This document shows positions 14,068 to 22,481 of a DNA stretch of 25,344 bases, piece after piece (position 1 is the stretch's first letter; each line of letters begins with the position of its first letter). The position numbers and the translations under genes are program-made. The notes under the pieces were generated by a model that worked only from the letters and a program-made list of their open reading frames with translations, did not search any database and had not been told where the DNA came from. The stretch comes from CAZJKE01 sp964546585 (GTDB lineage: Bacteria > Planctomycetota > Phycisphaerae > Phycisphaerales > SM1A02), in NCBI GenBank assembly GCA_964546585.1, contig CAZJKE010000026.1, positions 1 through 25,344 on the forward strand, read 5' to 3'.

Positions 14068-15638
14068 ATGGACATGCCAGAAATCGACCGGAAGGCGGGG
14101 CATCGGCGGCCAATGGTGGTGTTGGCGTGGGTGGTTGTTGTGATATTGAGCGTGCTCATGGCGTTCTTGGCCGCCATCCCTCGGCCAAGTCAGGGGGAGG
14201 GGGAGCCGAGAGACGAGGCAGGGCTGGCGATGACCCATCTTCAGCTCAGGTATCTGCTTGGGGTTGCATCGTTGACTCGGGAGCCCGATCTTGCCGTTTC
14301 GCAGGCCGTGGCCATGCTGGATACCGGGAGTGTGGAACAGCGACAGCGGGTCATGGCATTCACTCTTGCGATGGGTGACTCTGCTGCGGCATTGGAGGTG
14401 GGTGCGCATTTGCAGGAGGATGTGTTGCGAGTCGGGCGGCCGCTCGACACAACGCAGGCTGCGATCGCCGCGGCCCTGACGGCTGCTGCTACTGATGGTG
14501 TGTCTGCGCTGGACGATCAGCAGCGCAAGTTTCTTCAAGATCATCTGGGTTGGTGCGGGGATCTACTGTTTGCGACTGGAGAAGACCGCGATTTGATCAA
14601 GCGATCGGCGGTCACCCGTGTCTTGGCGTTGTATGGTGTGATTGCCGTTGGCGTGGTTGTCGCTTTGCTGGGGCTGATTGGGCTCATCGTGTTGCTCACC
14701 TGTGCCTTTGGTGGATCGTTGCGATCGAAACTCGGCTCGGCGTCCGTGCGGCACGGCATGTATGCCGAGACATTTGCCCTGTGGATGGTGCTGTTTCTCA
14801 CGCTATCGATCGTCAGCGGCGTGTTGACCGGTGGGGCCATGGATGTTGTCTCGTTGTGTGTCACACTTGGCGCGATGTTCACGAGCCTTGCCTCGCTCGC
14901 GTGGCCGGTGTTTCGGGGCGTTTCGTGGTCCGAGGTGCGAAGTGACCTGGGTTGGAGTCGCGGACGCGGTTTTGTCCGCGAAGTGTTGGCGGGCTTTGCG
15001 GGATTTGCCATGACGATGCCCATCATTGGCGCAGGGCTGCTCCTGACGCTCTTGCNNNNNNNNNNNNNNNNNNNNNNNNNNNNNNNNNNNNNNNNNNNNN
15101 NNNNNNNNNNNNNNNNNNNNNNNNNNNNNNNNNNNNNNNNNNNNNNNNNNNNNNNGGATTTGCCATGACGATGCCCATCATTGGCGCAGGGCTGCTCCTG
15201 ACGCTCTTGCTCATGGTCGTACAAGGGCTGTTTCATGGTGGCGGGGATGCCTTTGCAGGCACGGGCGGCCCGGCTCACCCGATCATCGTCGAACTGGCTT
15301 CGGGCAGCACTGCCTCTCGCGTAGTCATCGTGTTGCTGGCGGCCGTTGCAGCGCCGTTGGTCGAGGAGACCATGTTTCGCGGTGTGTTGTACCGGCAGGT
15401 ACGGACGGCGTTTGCCCGTTTGGGAACCGCCATGAGCATCGTACTCAGCACGCTCGTTGTCTCGTTTGTGTTTGCACTCATTCACCCGCAGGGCTGGGTT
15501 GCGATTCCGGCGCTCATGAGCATTGCAATTGGGATGACGCTTGTTCGCGAGTGGCGTGGGTCACTCATTGCGTCAATTGTCGTGCACGCGACGAACAACG
15601 GCATCATCGTCGGCATGCTGATTCTATTGCTCAGTTGA
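14068..15638 (+). CDS. CPBP-family intramembrane metalloprotease, split by assembly gap
   Basis: CPBP (Rce1/CAAX-protease-like) enzymes are multi-pass membrane glutamate/metal proteases. The N-terminal half has a transmembrane segment (WVVVVILSVLMAFLAAI), a soluble helical region and more membrane segments. The C-terminal half holds the motifs VEETMFRGVLYRQ (Glu-Glu-x3-Arg), FALIHPQG (motif 2 His) and HATNN (motif 3 His and Asn). A run of 100 N at 15056-15155 and a 55-base direct duplication on either side of it break the frame. Removing one copy plus the Ns (155 bases) rejoins one frame of 471 residues. ATG 14068 is chosen; GTG 14020 is in frame but lies in the divergent rplM promoter region. 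Its last 8 bases overlap the end of the convergent Mrp gene. Confidence 0.8.
15056..15155. other. Assembly gap (100 N) flanked by 55-bp identical ends
   Basis: Exactly 100 N separate 15001-15055 from 15156-15210, and those two 55-base segments are identical. This is the usual sign of two contigs that overlap by a k-mer-sized end but were joined with a placeholder gap. The reading frame is restored when 155 bases are dropped. Confidence 0.95.
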
Positions 15639-16500
15639 TGTCGAGCGTTGGCCGTGTTGTAGATTGCTGTGCTGCATCGGCGTGGCGTTGTACATTGGCA
15701 GCCAGCGTGGCAAACGCATCCGACACGAGTTCGTTGATCGACCAGTTCTTTTCGGGCGTTCCTGCGTCGGCGTTGATGCGGAGTTCAGGGTGGATGGGGA
15801 TTGACCCAAGAAAAGGAAGGCCCAGAGATTCGGCCAAGTTCTGTCCGCCGCCCCTTCCGAAGAGGTCGTATTCGGTGCCGTCCGGTGCGATGAAACTGCT
15901 CATGTTCTCCACGACACCGAGGACAGGTACACCGAGTTCCTCGAACATCCGTGCGGCTCTCCTTGCATCATCCTGCGCGACGACTTGTGGCGTGCAGACG
16001 ATGACTGCGCCGGTCAGCGGCAGCAACTGGGCGAGGGTGAGCGGTACATCGCCCGTTCCGGGCGGAAGGTCGATGATCAGATCATCGAGTGTGCCCCACT
16101 TCGTGTCGGTTACGAGTTGTGTGAAAGCGCGGTGTGCTCGCGGGCCGCGCCAGACAAGTGCGTGATCCGGATCGACAAGTTTGCCGATCGACATGATCTT
16201 GAGGCCGTGTGCTTCGAAGGGCAGGAGTTGTTTCCCATCGGATGATGGCTGCTGATCATGAAGCCCCATCATTGTGGGCATGGATGGTCCATAGATATCA
16301 CCATCGAGCAGCCCGACCTTTCTGCCTTCGCGGGCAAGTGCGCCGGCAAGGATGGCGGCGACGGTGGACTTGCCCACGCCGCCCTTGCCGGCACCGACGG
16401 CGATGATTCGCTTCACTTCGGGGAGGGGTGAGGGGCCGTGTTGGGCCGATGGGGCGCTTTGTGCGGGTTCAGGGGACATATCTGGGTCCGGGGAGGGCAT
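15631..16500 (-). CDS. Mrp/ApbC-type P-loop ATPase, iron-sulfur carrier family
   Basis: Mrp/ApbC/NBP35-family proteins bind ATP and are thought to carry Fe-S clusters to target proteins. The 289-residue product has the deviant Walker A loop GKGGVGKST (residues 38-46), GLLDGDIYGPSMPTMMG, LIIDLPPGTGD and the VVENMSSF...YDLFGRGGG segment. The CxxC seen in some members is replaced here by A-P-D-G, a variant I recall from alphaproteobacterial members too. There is no N-terminal MIP18 (DUF59) domain; the first 25 residues are Pro/Ser-rich. ATG 16500 is used; ATG 16479 is also possible, and neither has an evident ribosome site. The frame open to 16557 would run through the ribosome site of the divergent gene. 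Its stop overlaps the CPBP stop by 8 bases. Confidence 0.88.
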   Translation of the reverse strand: MPSPDPDMSPEPAQSAPSAQHGPSPLPEVKRIIAVGAGKGGVGKSTVAAILAGALAREGRKVGLLDGDIYGPSMPTMMGLHDQQPSSDGKQLLPFEAHGLKIMSIGKLVDPDHALVWRGPRAHRAFTQLVTDTKWGTLDDLIIDLPPGTGDVPLTLAQLLPLTGAVIVCTPQVVAQDDARRAARMFEELGVPVLGVVENMSSFIAPDGTEYDLFGRGGGQNLAESLGLPFLGSIPIHPELRINADAGTPEKNWSINELVSDAFATLAANVQRHADAAQQSTTRPTLDIN

Positions 16501-16571
16501 GGTACCGCAGGGGGGGCAATAGCATGGTCGATGGTATCGTTGCACTGGGTACGACATAGGAGGTCGCCACC

Positions 16572-17303
16572 ATGTTCATCCGAACCATTTCGACAATCGC
16601 CGTCACCGCAAGTCTACTTGCCGCTGCTCCATCACCAGCACCACCGGACGATCTGCTCGCCGGGCCGTCCGTCGAGGATGAGGTAGTTGATGATGCCGCA
16701 ATGTTGGAGGACGCCCGTCGCAAGCATGGCGAGAAGCGGCGGGTCTCTGGTTTCGAGATTCGTATTTGGATCGAAACACTCCAGTCGCTGGAGTTGGCGC
16801 GGGATCAGGAGATGGAGGTGCAGGGGATCTTGACCGACTATCGCAGGAAGCAGCGGGAGTTCCACCGCACATATGCAAAGGATTTGCAACCCAAGGGCCG
16901 GGGGTCGGATGCGATGAATGACATGGATCGTGAACAGCGAGAAGAGCAGATGCAGCGGATGAAGGAGATTCGCGACAAGGCTCCCGATCCCTCTGAGTAT
17001 CAGGAGCGTGCGTGGAAGCTCCTTACTGAGGAGCAGCAGGCGGAATTTCAGATCGCGTATGACCAGCGATTGAAGGATGCGATTGAGAAGGACGAGAAGC
17101 GCAAGCGGCGTGACCACGACGGTCAGCGGGACAGGCCGGGGGATAGTCCAGAGGCCAACGCAAGTGATGCGGCGTTCGGTGATGGTATGGATGCGCCATT
17201 CAGCAGACGGCAGGATCGTCCAAGCGATGCAGTGGATGATGCATCGCTGCGGCGAATCAAGTTTCTTCGCCGTCTGCAGCGTTTGGCACAGGAACAGGAC
17301 TGA
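16572..17303 (+). CDS. Exported charged helical protein of unknown function
   Basis: This 243-residue protein has an N-terminal signal peptide (MFIRTISTIAVTASLLAAAPSPA) followed by a strongly charged, mostly helical region. The stretch LARDQEMEVQGILTDYRRKQREFHRTY, then EERMQRM-type repeats and LTEEQQAEFQIAYDQRL, has the feel of Spy/CpxP-like periplasmic helical proteins, but I would not assign it to that family. Residues 180-225 are low-complexity (Asp, Arg, Pro, Ala, Ser). AGGAGG at 16558-16563 lies 8 bases before the ATG, one of the best ribosome sites in the window. The gene is divergent from the Mrp gene. Its last 47 bases overlap the 3' end of the convergent hyaluronidase-like gene. Confidence 0.75.
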   Translation: MFIRTISTIAVTASLLAAAPSPAPPDDLLAGPSVEDEVVDDAAMLEDARRKHGEKRRVSGFEIRIWIETLQSLELARDQEMEVQGILTDYRRKQREFHRTYAKDLQPKGRGSDAMNDMDREQREEQMQRMKEIRDKAPDPSEYQERAWKLLTEEQQAEFQIAYDQRLKDAIEKDEKRKRRDHDGQRDRPGDSPEANASDAAFGDGMDAPFSRRQDRPSDAVDDASLRRIKFLRRLQRLAQEQD

Positions 17304-18159
17304 CCGGCTCGTTGGCGATGCGATGGGCGTCGACGAGGTCCTTCAGCATTGTCAGGTACTGAACATGCAGGGCGTCGAGGTCGTTCCACTCTTCCCGCGG
17401 CGTGAATCCGTAGGCATCCCACAGTACGAGCCCGGCCACGCGATGGGTAACACCCAGTTCATCTGTCCATGAGGCGCGCATGGCGGCGTCGGCTTGTTCC
17501 ATGAAATCTTCGTCCGGGACGAATAGTGTGCGATCGCCTTCTTCACCGCAGTATCGTGGCGAGACGAATACATAGACGGCGACGCGGCCGCGAGCCATTT
17601 CCAGTGCGCGGCTGACATGGTGTTCTACCCGTCGGCGATCATCTGTGCCCCGGCTGCAATCGTAGACTGATGGAAACAGGCCGTTGGATTGGTTGACCAG
17701 CCGTTGCATCGTGACGCCGCGTTCCTGCCAGTTCTTTCCGGCGGCTCGGCGTGTTGGGATGCCGAAATATCCCCACTGGGCCTTTGGCCGATAGCCTTCG
17801 GCTATGCGAAGGCCCTTGTTATAGATGTCGAGGATCGGGTCCAGTTCTTGTTGGGTGATGGTGCCTGATCGCAGGTCTTTCCACCAGGGGTTCTCGTAGT
17901 CCATGACGGCGGGTCCGTCGTAGTCTTCGGCAACATTCGCGGTCACCCATTCTTCGAACGCGGCGATGTCGGAGTTGTCGATCACGCCATCCGTGTTTCC
18001 ATCCACTCCACCGTAGTACTTCATCGGGATGATGGTGATGTCGGACTTGGCTGCGTAGGCCCGTGTCAGCCGGCCTTGCGAGGGATCGGTGTTCTTGATC
18101 GCATCGAAGACCTGAGGGTTCCAAGTGGAGCAGGCGGCGGCGAGGGCGAGCGAAAGCAT
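17257..18159 (-). CDS. Putative exported GH56/hyaluronidase-like TIM-barrel protein
   Basis: The product (300 residues from ATG 18159, 318 from TTG 18213) may be a glycan-cleaving enzyme. GPAVMDYENPWW has a Asp-x-Glu arrangement like the catalytic pair of GH56 hyaluronidases (usually Asp-Trp-Glu). RPKAQWGYFGIP resembles the conserved Trp-Gly-Tyr-Tyr-x-x-Pro block, and NGLFPSVYDC resembles the later Tyr/Phe-Pro-Ser-x-Tyr block. The order and spacing fit, but overall similarity is from memory. DGNTDGVIDNSD (near residue 56) looks like an EF-hand/dockerin calcium loop inserted in the barrel. The N terminus is short and hydrophobic (MLSLALAAACS), and the longer TTG form would add Arg-Arg before it, so the start is uncertain. 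The gene is divergent from the polysaccharide polymerase gene. Confidence 0.45.
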   Translation of the reverse strand: MLSLALAAACSTWNPQVFDAIKNTDPSQGRLTRAYAAKSDITIIPMKYYGGVDGNTDGVIDNSDIAAFEEWVTANVAEDYDGPAVMDYENPWWKDLRSGTITQQELDPILDIYNKGLRIAEGYRPKAQWGYFGIPTRRAAGKNWQERGVTMQRLVNQSNGLFPSVYDCSRGTDDRRRVEHHVSRALEMARGRVAVYVFVSPRYCGEEGDRTLFVPDEDFMEQADAAMRASWTDELGVTHRVAGLVLWDAYGFTPREEWNDLDALHVQYLTMLKDLVDAHRIANEPVSPVPVPNAADGEET

Positions 18160-18257
18160 GATGCGTCTATTATTGTGCTTTCCGGGCGTGCCCGCCTCCC
18201 CCAGGAACGGCAAGTTGGCCGATACTTTGGAGGAAAGGGAGTCTCAGCACCGCACAG

Positions 18258-19628
18258 ATGGAACGCGTTGACATCTATCTTGACATCGTCATGCAGCAGC
18301 CGCTGCTGCTGGCGCCGATTGCGGCTCTGGCGTTTGCATTTCTCTTGGTACCTGCCCATCGCCGCCTCAGCGTGACGCTCATCGTGCTCGTTCCGTGGCT
18401 GACTGTGGCGAGGCTGCCCGGGCTGGGCACGATTCAGGCAGCTGCCAAGGTCGGGTCGGTGGCAGCCTACGCCCTCATCGCCATTGCGGCCTTGATCCAC
18501 CCGGGGCCGCGTCGGGATATTCCGGCCATCGTCTGGCTCTATGTCGTGTTGGCCGTGTTGTCGATCTTGTATGTGGTGAGAGTAGATGAGCGGATGTTGG
18601 CCATTGTGCTGCGCATGCAATGGTTGGCTGTGACGGTCGCGGCGATTACGGTCGTGCGAACGCTTGTGACATGGGAGGACTTCAAGCAGTTCATTGACTC
18701 GCTGACCTGGGGGTGCATCGTTGCGCTTGCGCTGCCGATTTCAGGTTTGATTCTCTTTCCCACGGAGTCCTTCTTACGCGGCATTGCTCGATTTCAGCCT
18801 TACGGTGCTAACTCGAACCAGATCGGCATGCTTTTCGCCCTGTCGGTGCCACTGATCACCTATATGGCAATGACGACGCGAAGAGTGTCGATTCGGCCGT
18901 TCCTGATTTTGCTGGTGACGGGAACGATTGGCATGGCGCTCATTACGGGCAGCAGGCAGACCATGCTGGCCATTGTTCTGGTCATGACGCCGGTTGTCTT
19001 TGTCTTGAGCAAACGGCCGATTCTTACATTCCTGGTCTTGGTGATTGCCGGTGGCGGTCTCCTTTGGCTCCTCTCGTCTGTTGAAACGGCGGCCATGGAG
19101 AGGTTTACGTCGCTGGAGTCGACGCGGCTGGATATCTGGGCGCTGTACTGGGGGGAGATCTTTCCGCAGCGGCCCCTGTTTGGCCTGCTTGGTACCACTG
19201 GTGAGTCGTACTTCAAGGACATGAGCCTCGTGGGGCAGCACCCGCACAATGCGTGGTTCTACCTCATGTATCTCGGTGGCGCCTCGCTTGCGCTTCCGAT
19301 GTTCCTGCTTTCCATCTACTCGGTTTTCAGTGGCTGGCAGATCTGGAAACGGCGGACGCTCCTTGGTGGTGATCCGTTCCTGTACAGCCTGATGTTGGTA
19401 TTGCTCGTAGCGATGTACATACAGGGACTGTTCAATCAGGTCGTGTACTGGCCGACCTACTCATGGTCGTTTCTGCATGTGGTTCTGGCGGGACTGTTCA
19501 TTACGCTTTGGAGCGACATCAAGGAGGGGCGACTTTCCGAGGCTCTGCCGTCGCTTGAAGATCTTGATGCATACGAGCGAGAGATGGAGGAGTTCGAGGA
19601 CTTCAGCGTGCCTCAGCCGGCAACTTGA
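18258..19628 (+). CDS. O-antigen ligase/polymerase (Wzy-type) membrane protein
   Basis: This 456-residue protein has about eleven or twelve hydrophobic segments and a large periplasmic loop, the architecture of O-antigen ligases and Wzy polymerases that join polysaccharide repeat units outside the inner membrane. Family-type motifs are PYGANSNQIGMLFAL, LITGSRQTMLAIVLV and, in the large loop, GQHPHNAWFYLMYLGG. The C-terminal 30 residues are acidic and soluble. ATG 18258 is used although its GGAGG is about 24 bases away; no better start is visible. Its last 16 bases overlap the convergent flippase gene. Its neighbours, a flippase and a glycosyltransferase, support a surface-polysaccharide role. 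Whether it is a ligase or a polymerase cannot be decided from sequence. Confidence 0.82.
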   Translation: MERVDIYLDIVMQQPLLLAPIAALAFAFLLVPAHRRLSVTLIVLVPWLTVARLPGLGTIQAAAKVGSVAAYALIAIAALIHPGPRRDIPAIVWLYVVLAVLSILYVVRVDERMLAIVLRMQWLAVTVAAITVVRTLVTWEDFKQFIDSLTWGCIVALALPISGLILFPTESFLRGIARFQPYGANSNQIGMLFALSVPLITYMAMTTRRVSIRPFLILLVTGTIGMALITGSRQTMLAIVLVMTPVVFVLSKRPILTFLVLVIAGGGLLWLLSSVETAAMERFTSLESTRLDIWALYWGEIFPQRPLFGLLGTTGESYFKDMSLVGQHPHNAWFYLMYLGGASLALPMFLLSIYSVFSGWQIWKRRTLLGGDPFLYSLMLVLLVAMYIQGLFNQVVYWPTYSWSFLHVVLAGLFITLWSDIKEGRLSEALPSLEDLDAYEREMEEFEDFSVPQPAT

Positions 19629-21193
19629 CGCCGCAGCAGGCGGAGCACTCCGCTGCGTTCGCTCGAGTTGAGCATCAGTATCCACGAGAGCACGGCATAG
19701 GCTGCCGCATAGGCACTCACTGCCACGCTGACCCCGAGCCAGCCAATGTGATCGCCAGTTGACAAAGCGCCAGCAAGGAGGAGCGTCGGTGCCGAGAGCA
19801 GTGCGGCCAGGAGTGCTGGGCATGCCGGGGCGATGATGTCCTTCGTGCGCAGGCCGACGCCGCCGCCGGCGCGGGCTGGAATCCAGAAGAAGTGGATGAC
19901 CAGATAGATTGCTGCGATGGCAATACCGACGGAGGTATATCGCCAGGCATCCGGCAGCAGGAAGTACAGGCCGATCATGATGATCGGGTTCAGCAGACCA
20001 CCTGCGAGGACGAGTGGGGCGTAGCGGCGAATGTGTCCGCCGCCGTAGAAGAGTTTCAGCCAACCATCGGAGATGGCCCTTGCCGCGAGTCCGATGACCA
20101 TGATTTTCACGAGCATTTCCGCTGGCACAAAGACGGGCAGTCCAGATTCGGGATGGGGATCCTGCGTTGCGCGGCCGATCCAGAGTCGAAGCAGAGGTTC
20201 GGCAAGGAAGAACACAACTACCATTGCCGGGAATGCTACGAATGACAGCAGCCGTGTGCTGTGCCGGAACATCGCCTTCAGCGTGTCGCTCTCATCGGTT
20301 GAACTGAGCCGTGCGCTCACGGCATCGAGTCCGAAGGTCATTCCGAGTGATGCCATGCGGACATAACTGACCAGTCGCAGCGCGAGCGAGAACACTGCGT
20401 TTCCCCACAACCCGAACAACAGATTCATGATGTACTGCGAAACGCGGGAGTGCAGGTTCATCGCCAGCACGACGCTGCTGTTCCAGCCGAATGTACCTGC
20501 GACCTCTCGAAGCGGCTCCCGCGACGCGCCCCGCATGCGGGGCAGCATTCTGCGGTCTCCGGCGATGATCCAGATCAACAGGATGCCGGTTGCGACCAGA
20601 TTGACGACCATGACGAGCGTCCCGTAGACGGTGAGGCCTCGGGCGGAATCCGTGATGCCCATCATGTACATCGGAACGACTGTTGCGATCAGATAGCTGC
20701 TGCGCCGCGCCACCGTCCATGTGTTGTGAGAGAGGAATTTCTCCTGCACGACCAGCATGTTGATCGTGGGGGAGAAGAAGACAATTATGCAGGTTGCGAT
20801 GCCCTCGGCGGCGAGGATCCACTGCGACGGTGCGACCCATTCCTCCTTGATGCGCAGTAACGGCACAATGAACATGAGGATGGCGAAGAAGACCGCCGTC
20901 AGTGCTGCGACGATGGCGCACACGATGTACGCCGAGGCGTAGCACTTGCGAAATTCGCCATCATCCTTGTGCCACGAGGTCCCGAGTTCTCGCACCATTG
21001 AATGGCGCATCATGTCCTGCAACATGCGACCGATGCCGACGGACGAGCCGATGAGGCCGAGCAGGCCGAATCCGTCCAATCCAAGCCACGCGATCTGCAG
21101 CGGGACCGTGACGATCCCCATGCCCATGGTCGCGGCCAGGCGGCCGTAGTTCGTGGCGATGCGGTAGAGGCCGCGATGTCTTTCAGAGGGCAT
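19613..21193 (-). CDS. Polysaccharide flippase (Wzx-like, MOP superfamily)
   Basis: This 526-residue protein has about 12-14 membrane segments and an N-terminal LYRIATNYGRLAATMGMGIVTVPLQIAWLG typical of polysaccharide-transport flippases that move lipid-linked repeat units across the inner membrane. Further MOP-like segments are visible around LLIWIIAG, FSLALRLVSYVRMASLGMTFG and the paired C-terminal helices. ATG 21193 has no strong ribosome site. It follows the glycosyltransferase gene by 27 bases in the same direction, so the two are likely co-transcribed, and the stop overlaps the convergent Wzy-type gene by 16 bases. The three genes probably serve one polymer, though they run in opposite directions. 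Confidence 0.8.
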   Translation of the reverse strand: MPSERHRGLYRIATNYGRLAATMGMGIVTVPLQIAWLGLDGFGLLGLIGSSVGIGRMLQDMMRHSMVRELGTSWHKDDGEFRKCYASAYIVCAIVAALTAVFFAILMFIVPLLRIKEEWVAPSQWILAAEGIATCIIVFFSPTINMLVVQEKFLSHNTWTVARRSSYLIATVVPMYMMGITDSARGLTVYGTLVMVVNLVATGILLIWIIAGDRRMLPRMRGASREPLREVAGTFGWNSSVVLAMNLHSRVSQYIMNLLFGLWGNAVFSLALRLVSYVRMASLGMTFGLDAVSARLSSTDESDTLKAMFRHSTRLLSFVAFPAMVVVFFLAEPLLRLWIGRATQDPHPESGLPVFVPAEMLVKIMVIGLAARAISDGWLKLFYGGGHIRRYAPLVLAGGLLNPIIMIGLYFLLPDAWRYTSVGIAIAAIYLVIHFFWIPARAGGGVGLRTKDIIAPACPALLAALLSAPTLLLAGALSTGDHIGWLGVSVAVSAYAAAYAVLSWILMLNSSERSGVLRLLRRQVAG

Positions 21194-21220
21194 GGCAGTG
21201 GGTCGTGATAGTACGTATCG

Positions 21221-22372
21221 TCAGGTTGACCGTTCGTGGTGCATTGCCTGACGGTACAGGTCGATGTATCGGTTGACAACGGCGTCGCCGGCGAAGGTTG
21301 CCTCGACCCAGTCCCTTCCGGCTGCACCCATGGCCGCGATCCGTTCATCGTCGTCAAGCAGCGATTCGATGGCAGCCGCGATCGAGCCGCTGTCATTTTC
21401 GGTAATGATGGCGCCGCCGGAATCTTCCAGTTCAGGCCAGATGTCAACGCCTTTGGTTGTGATGGCGGGGAGTCCCGATCCCATTGCTTCGGGCAGCGCG
21501 AGGCCGAAGTTCTCCTGGCTGGTTGGCAGGACAAAAAGGTCGGCGGTGCGGTACAGCGCGATCTTCCGGTCTCCTTGCACGAAGCCGACGAACTCAACCA
21601 TATTGTTCAGGTCGAGTGATTCGGTGTGTTGACGCAATGCCTGTTCGTACTGTTCCTCGCCGCTTCCGGCAATGACAAGTCGTATCGGTCTGTTCCCGGT
21701 CACCTTCGCGGCCGCGTCGATGAGGCGATCCACACCTTTCTTGTAATGCAGGCGGGAGAGAAACAGGATGACCGGCGTGTCGCCGCACAGGGCGGGCCAG
21801 TGTTTGCTGGGATCGGCACTCGGCGGGGGATACAGGTAGGAGGAGGGATCGAATACCAGCGGGACGACGTGCAACTGTGCTCTTCGGATCCATCGCCTTG
21901 CCTGCCGTGCTTCCGCCTCTGCCGTGCAGTGGACAGCCGCTGCCCCGTGCAGCATGCGACGACCGGTAAGCAGGAGATACGCCCGTTTCTTGAGGCGTTT
22001 CTGTCGCATGCACCAGTCGTCGAGCATGCCATGCAGCGACACGATGTATGGCGTTCCGCATCGGCGGGCGATGGCGGCCAGTTGCGTGTTAGCCAATTCC
22101 CATGGCGTGTGCAGGTGTAGGACATCCGCCCTTGCAATGTGGTCTTCGAGCGTTTGTAGTCGGGTGGCCGAGAATCGGTTGGGGGGACGATCGAACGATC
22201 CGGTCAGCAGCGTCTGGGGCCCGTCGCTACCGGCGGGAAGATCCTGCCCGTCTGTGGCCATCAGAAGCACATCTTTGCCGCTTCCGGTCAGTGCCGAAGT
22301 GAGGTCCAGCACTGCCCGAACGACACCGCCATCCTCCAGTCGAACACGGGCGCAATAGTGCAGAATACGCAT
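21221..22372 (-). CDS. Glycosyltransferase family 4
   Basis: This 383-residue GT-B enzyme should add a sugar from a nucleotide-sugar donor to a growing glycan. The N-terminal acceptor domain starts MRILHYCARVRLEDGGVVRAVLDL and contains LHLHTPWELANTQLAAIARRCGTPYIVSLHGML. The C-terminal donor domain shows PVILFLSRLHYKKGVDRLIDA, LVIAGSGEEQYEQALRQ and the Glu-x7-Glu motif ENFGLALPEAMGSGLPAI. ATG 22372 is used; the frame extends to a TTG at 22393. It precedes the flippase gene by 27 bases. It is divergent from sat, with a 109-bp promoter region between them. The sugar and linkage are unknown. Confidence 0.88.
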   Translation of the reverse strand: MRILHYCARVRLEDGGVVRAVLDLTSALTGSGKDVLLMATDGQDLPAGSDGPQTLLTGSFDRPPNRFSATRLQTLEDHIARADVLHLHTPWELANTQLAAIARRCGTPYIVSLHGMLDDWCMRQKRLKKRAYLLLTGRRMLHGAAAVHCTAEAEARQARRWIRRAQLHVVPLVFDPSSYLYPPPSADPSKHWPALCGDTPVILFLSRLHYKKGVDRLIDAAAKVTGNRPIRLVIAGSGEEQYEQALRQHTESLDLNNMVEFVGFVQGDRKIALYRTADLFVLPTSQENFGLALPEAMGSGLPAITTKGVDIWPELEDSGGAIITENDSGSIAAAIESLLDDDERIAAMGAAGRDWVEATFAGDAVVNRYIDLYRQAMHHERST

Positions 22373-22395
22373 GGGTTTGAGCAATACCGCCAATT

Positions 22396-22407
22396 AGGTG
22401 TTCACCT
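22396..22407. promoter_or_regulatory. Small palindrome upstream of sat promoter
   Basis: aggtg-tt-cacct is a perfect 5-bp inverted repeat two bases upstream of the sat -35 hexamer and 24 bases from the glycosyltransferase start codon. It is placed where an operator for either divergent gene could lie, but a short palindrome can occur by chance. Confidence 0.25.
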
Positions 22408-22408
22408 G

Positions 22409-22437
22409 TTGCCACGGCGGCGGGCAGTCACTAGTAT
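22409..22437 (+). promoter_or_regulatory. Sigma-70-like promoter for sat-cysC
   Basis: TTGCCA (22409-22414) and TAGTAT (22432-22437) are separated by exactly 17 bases. The expected transcript start near 22444 gives a leader of about 38 bases before the sat ATG at 22482. Confidence 0.65.
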
Positions 22438-22481
22438 CGGCCGTTTCCAGCCACTTTCACCCCACAGCGGAGATTTCCAGC

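Noticed and set aside
15001..15210. True tandem duplication or frameshifted pseudogene in the CPBP gene
   Set aside because: The copies are identical, lie at the edges of a 100-N placeholder, and removing 155 bases restores the frame, so an assembly artefact is the simpler reading.
15631..16500. Loss of the CxxC in the Mrp protein as a sign of lost function
   Set aside because: The Ala-Pro-Asp variant at this place is familiar from functional-looking Mrp/ApbC members, and the ATPase motifs are intact.
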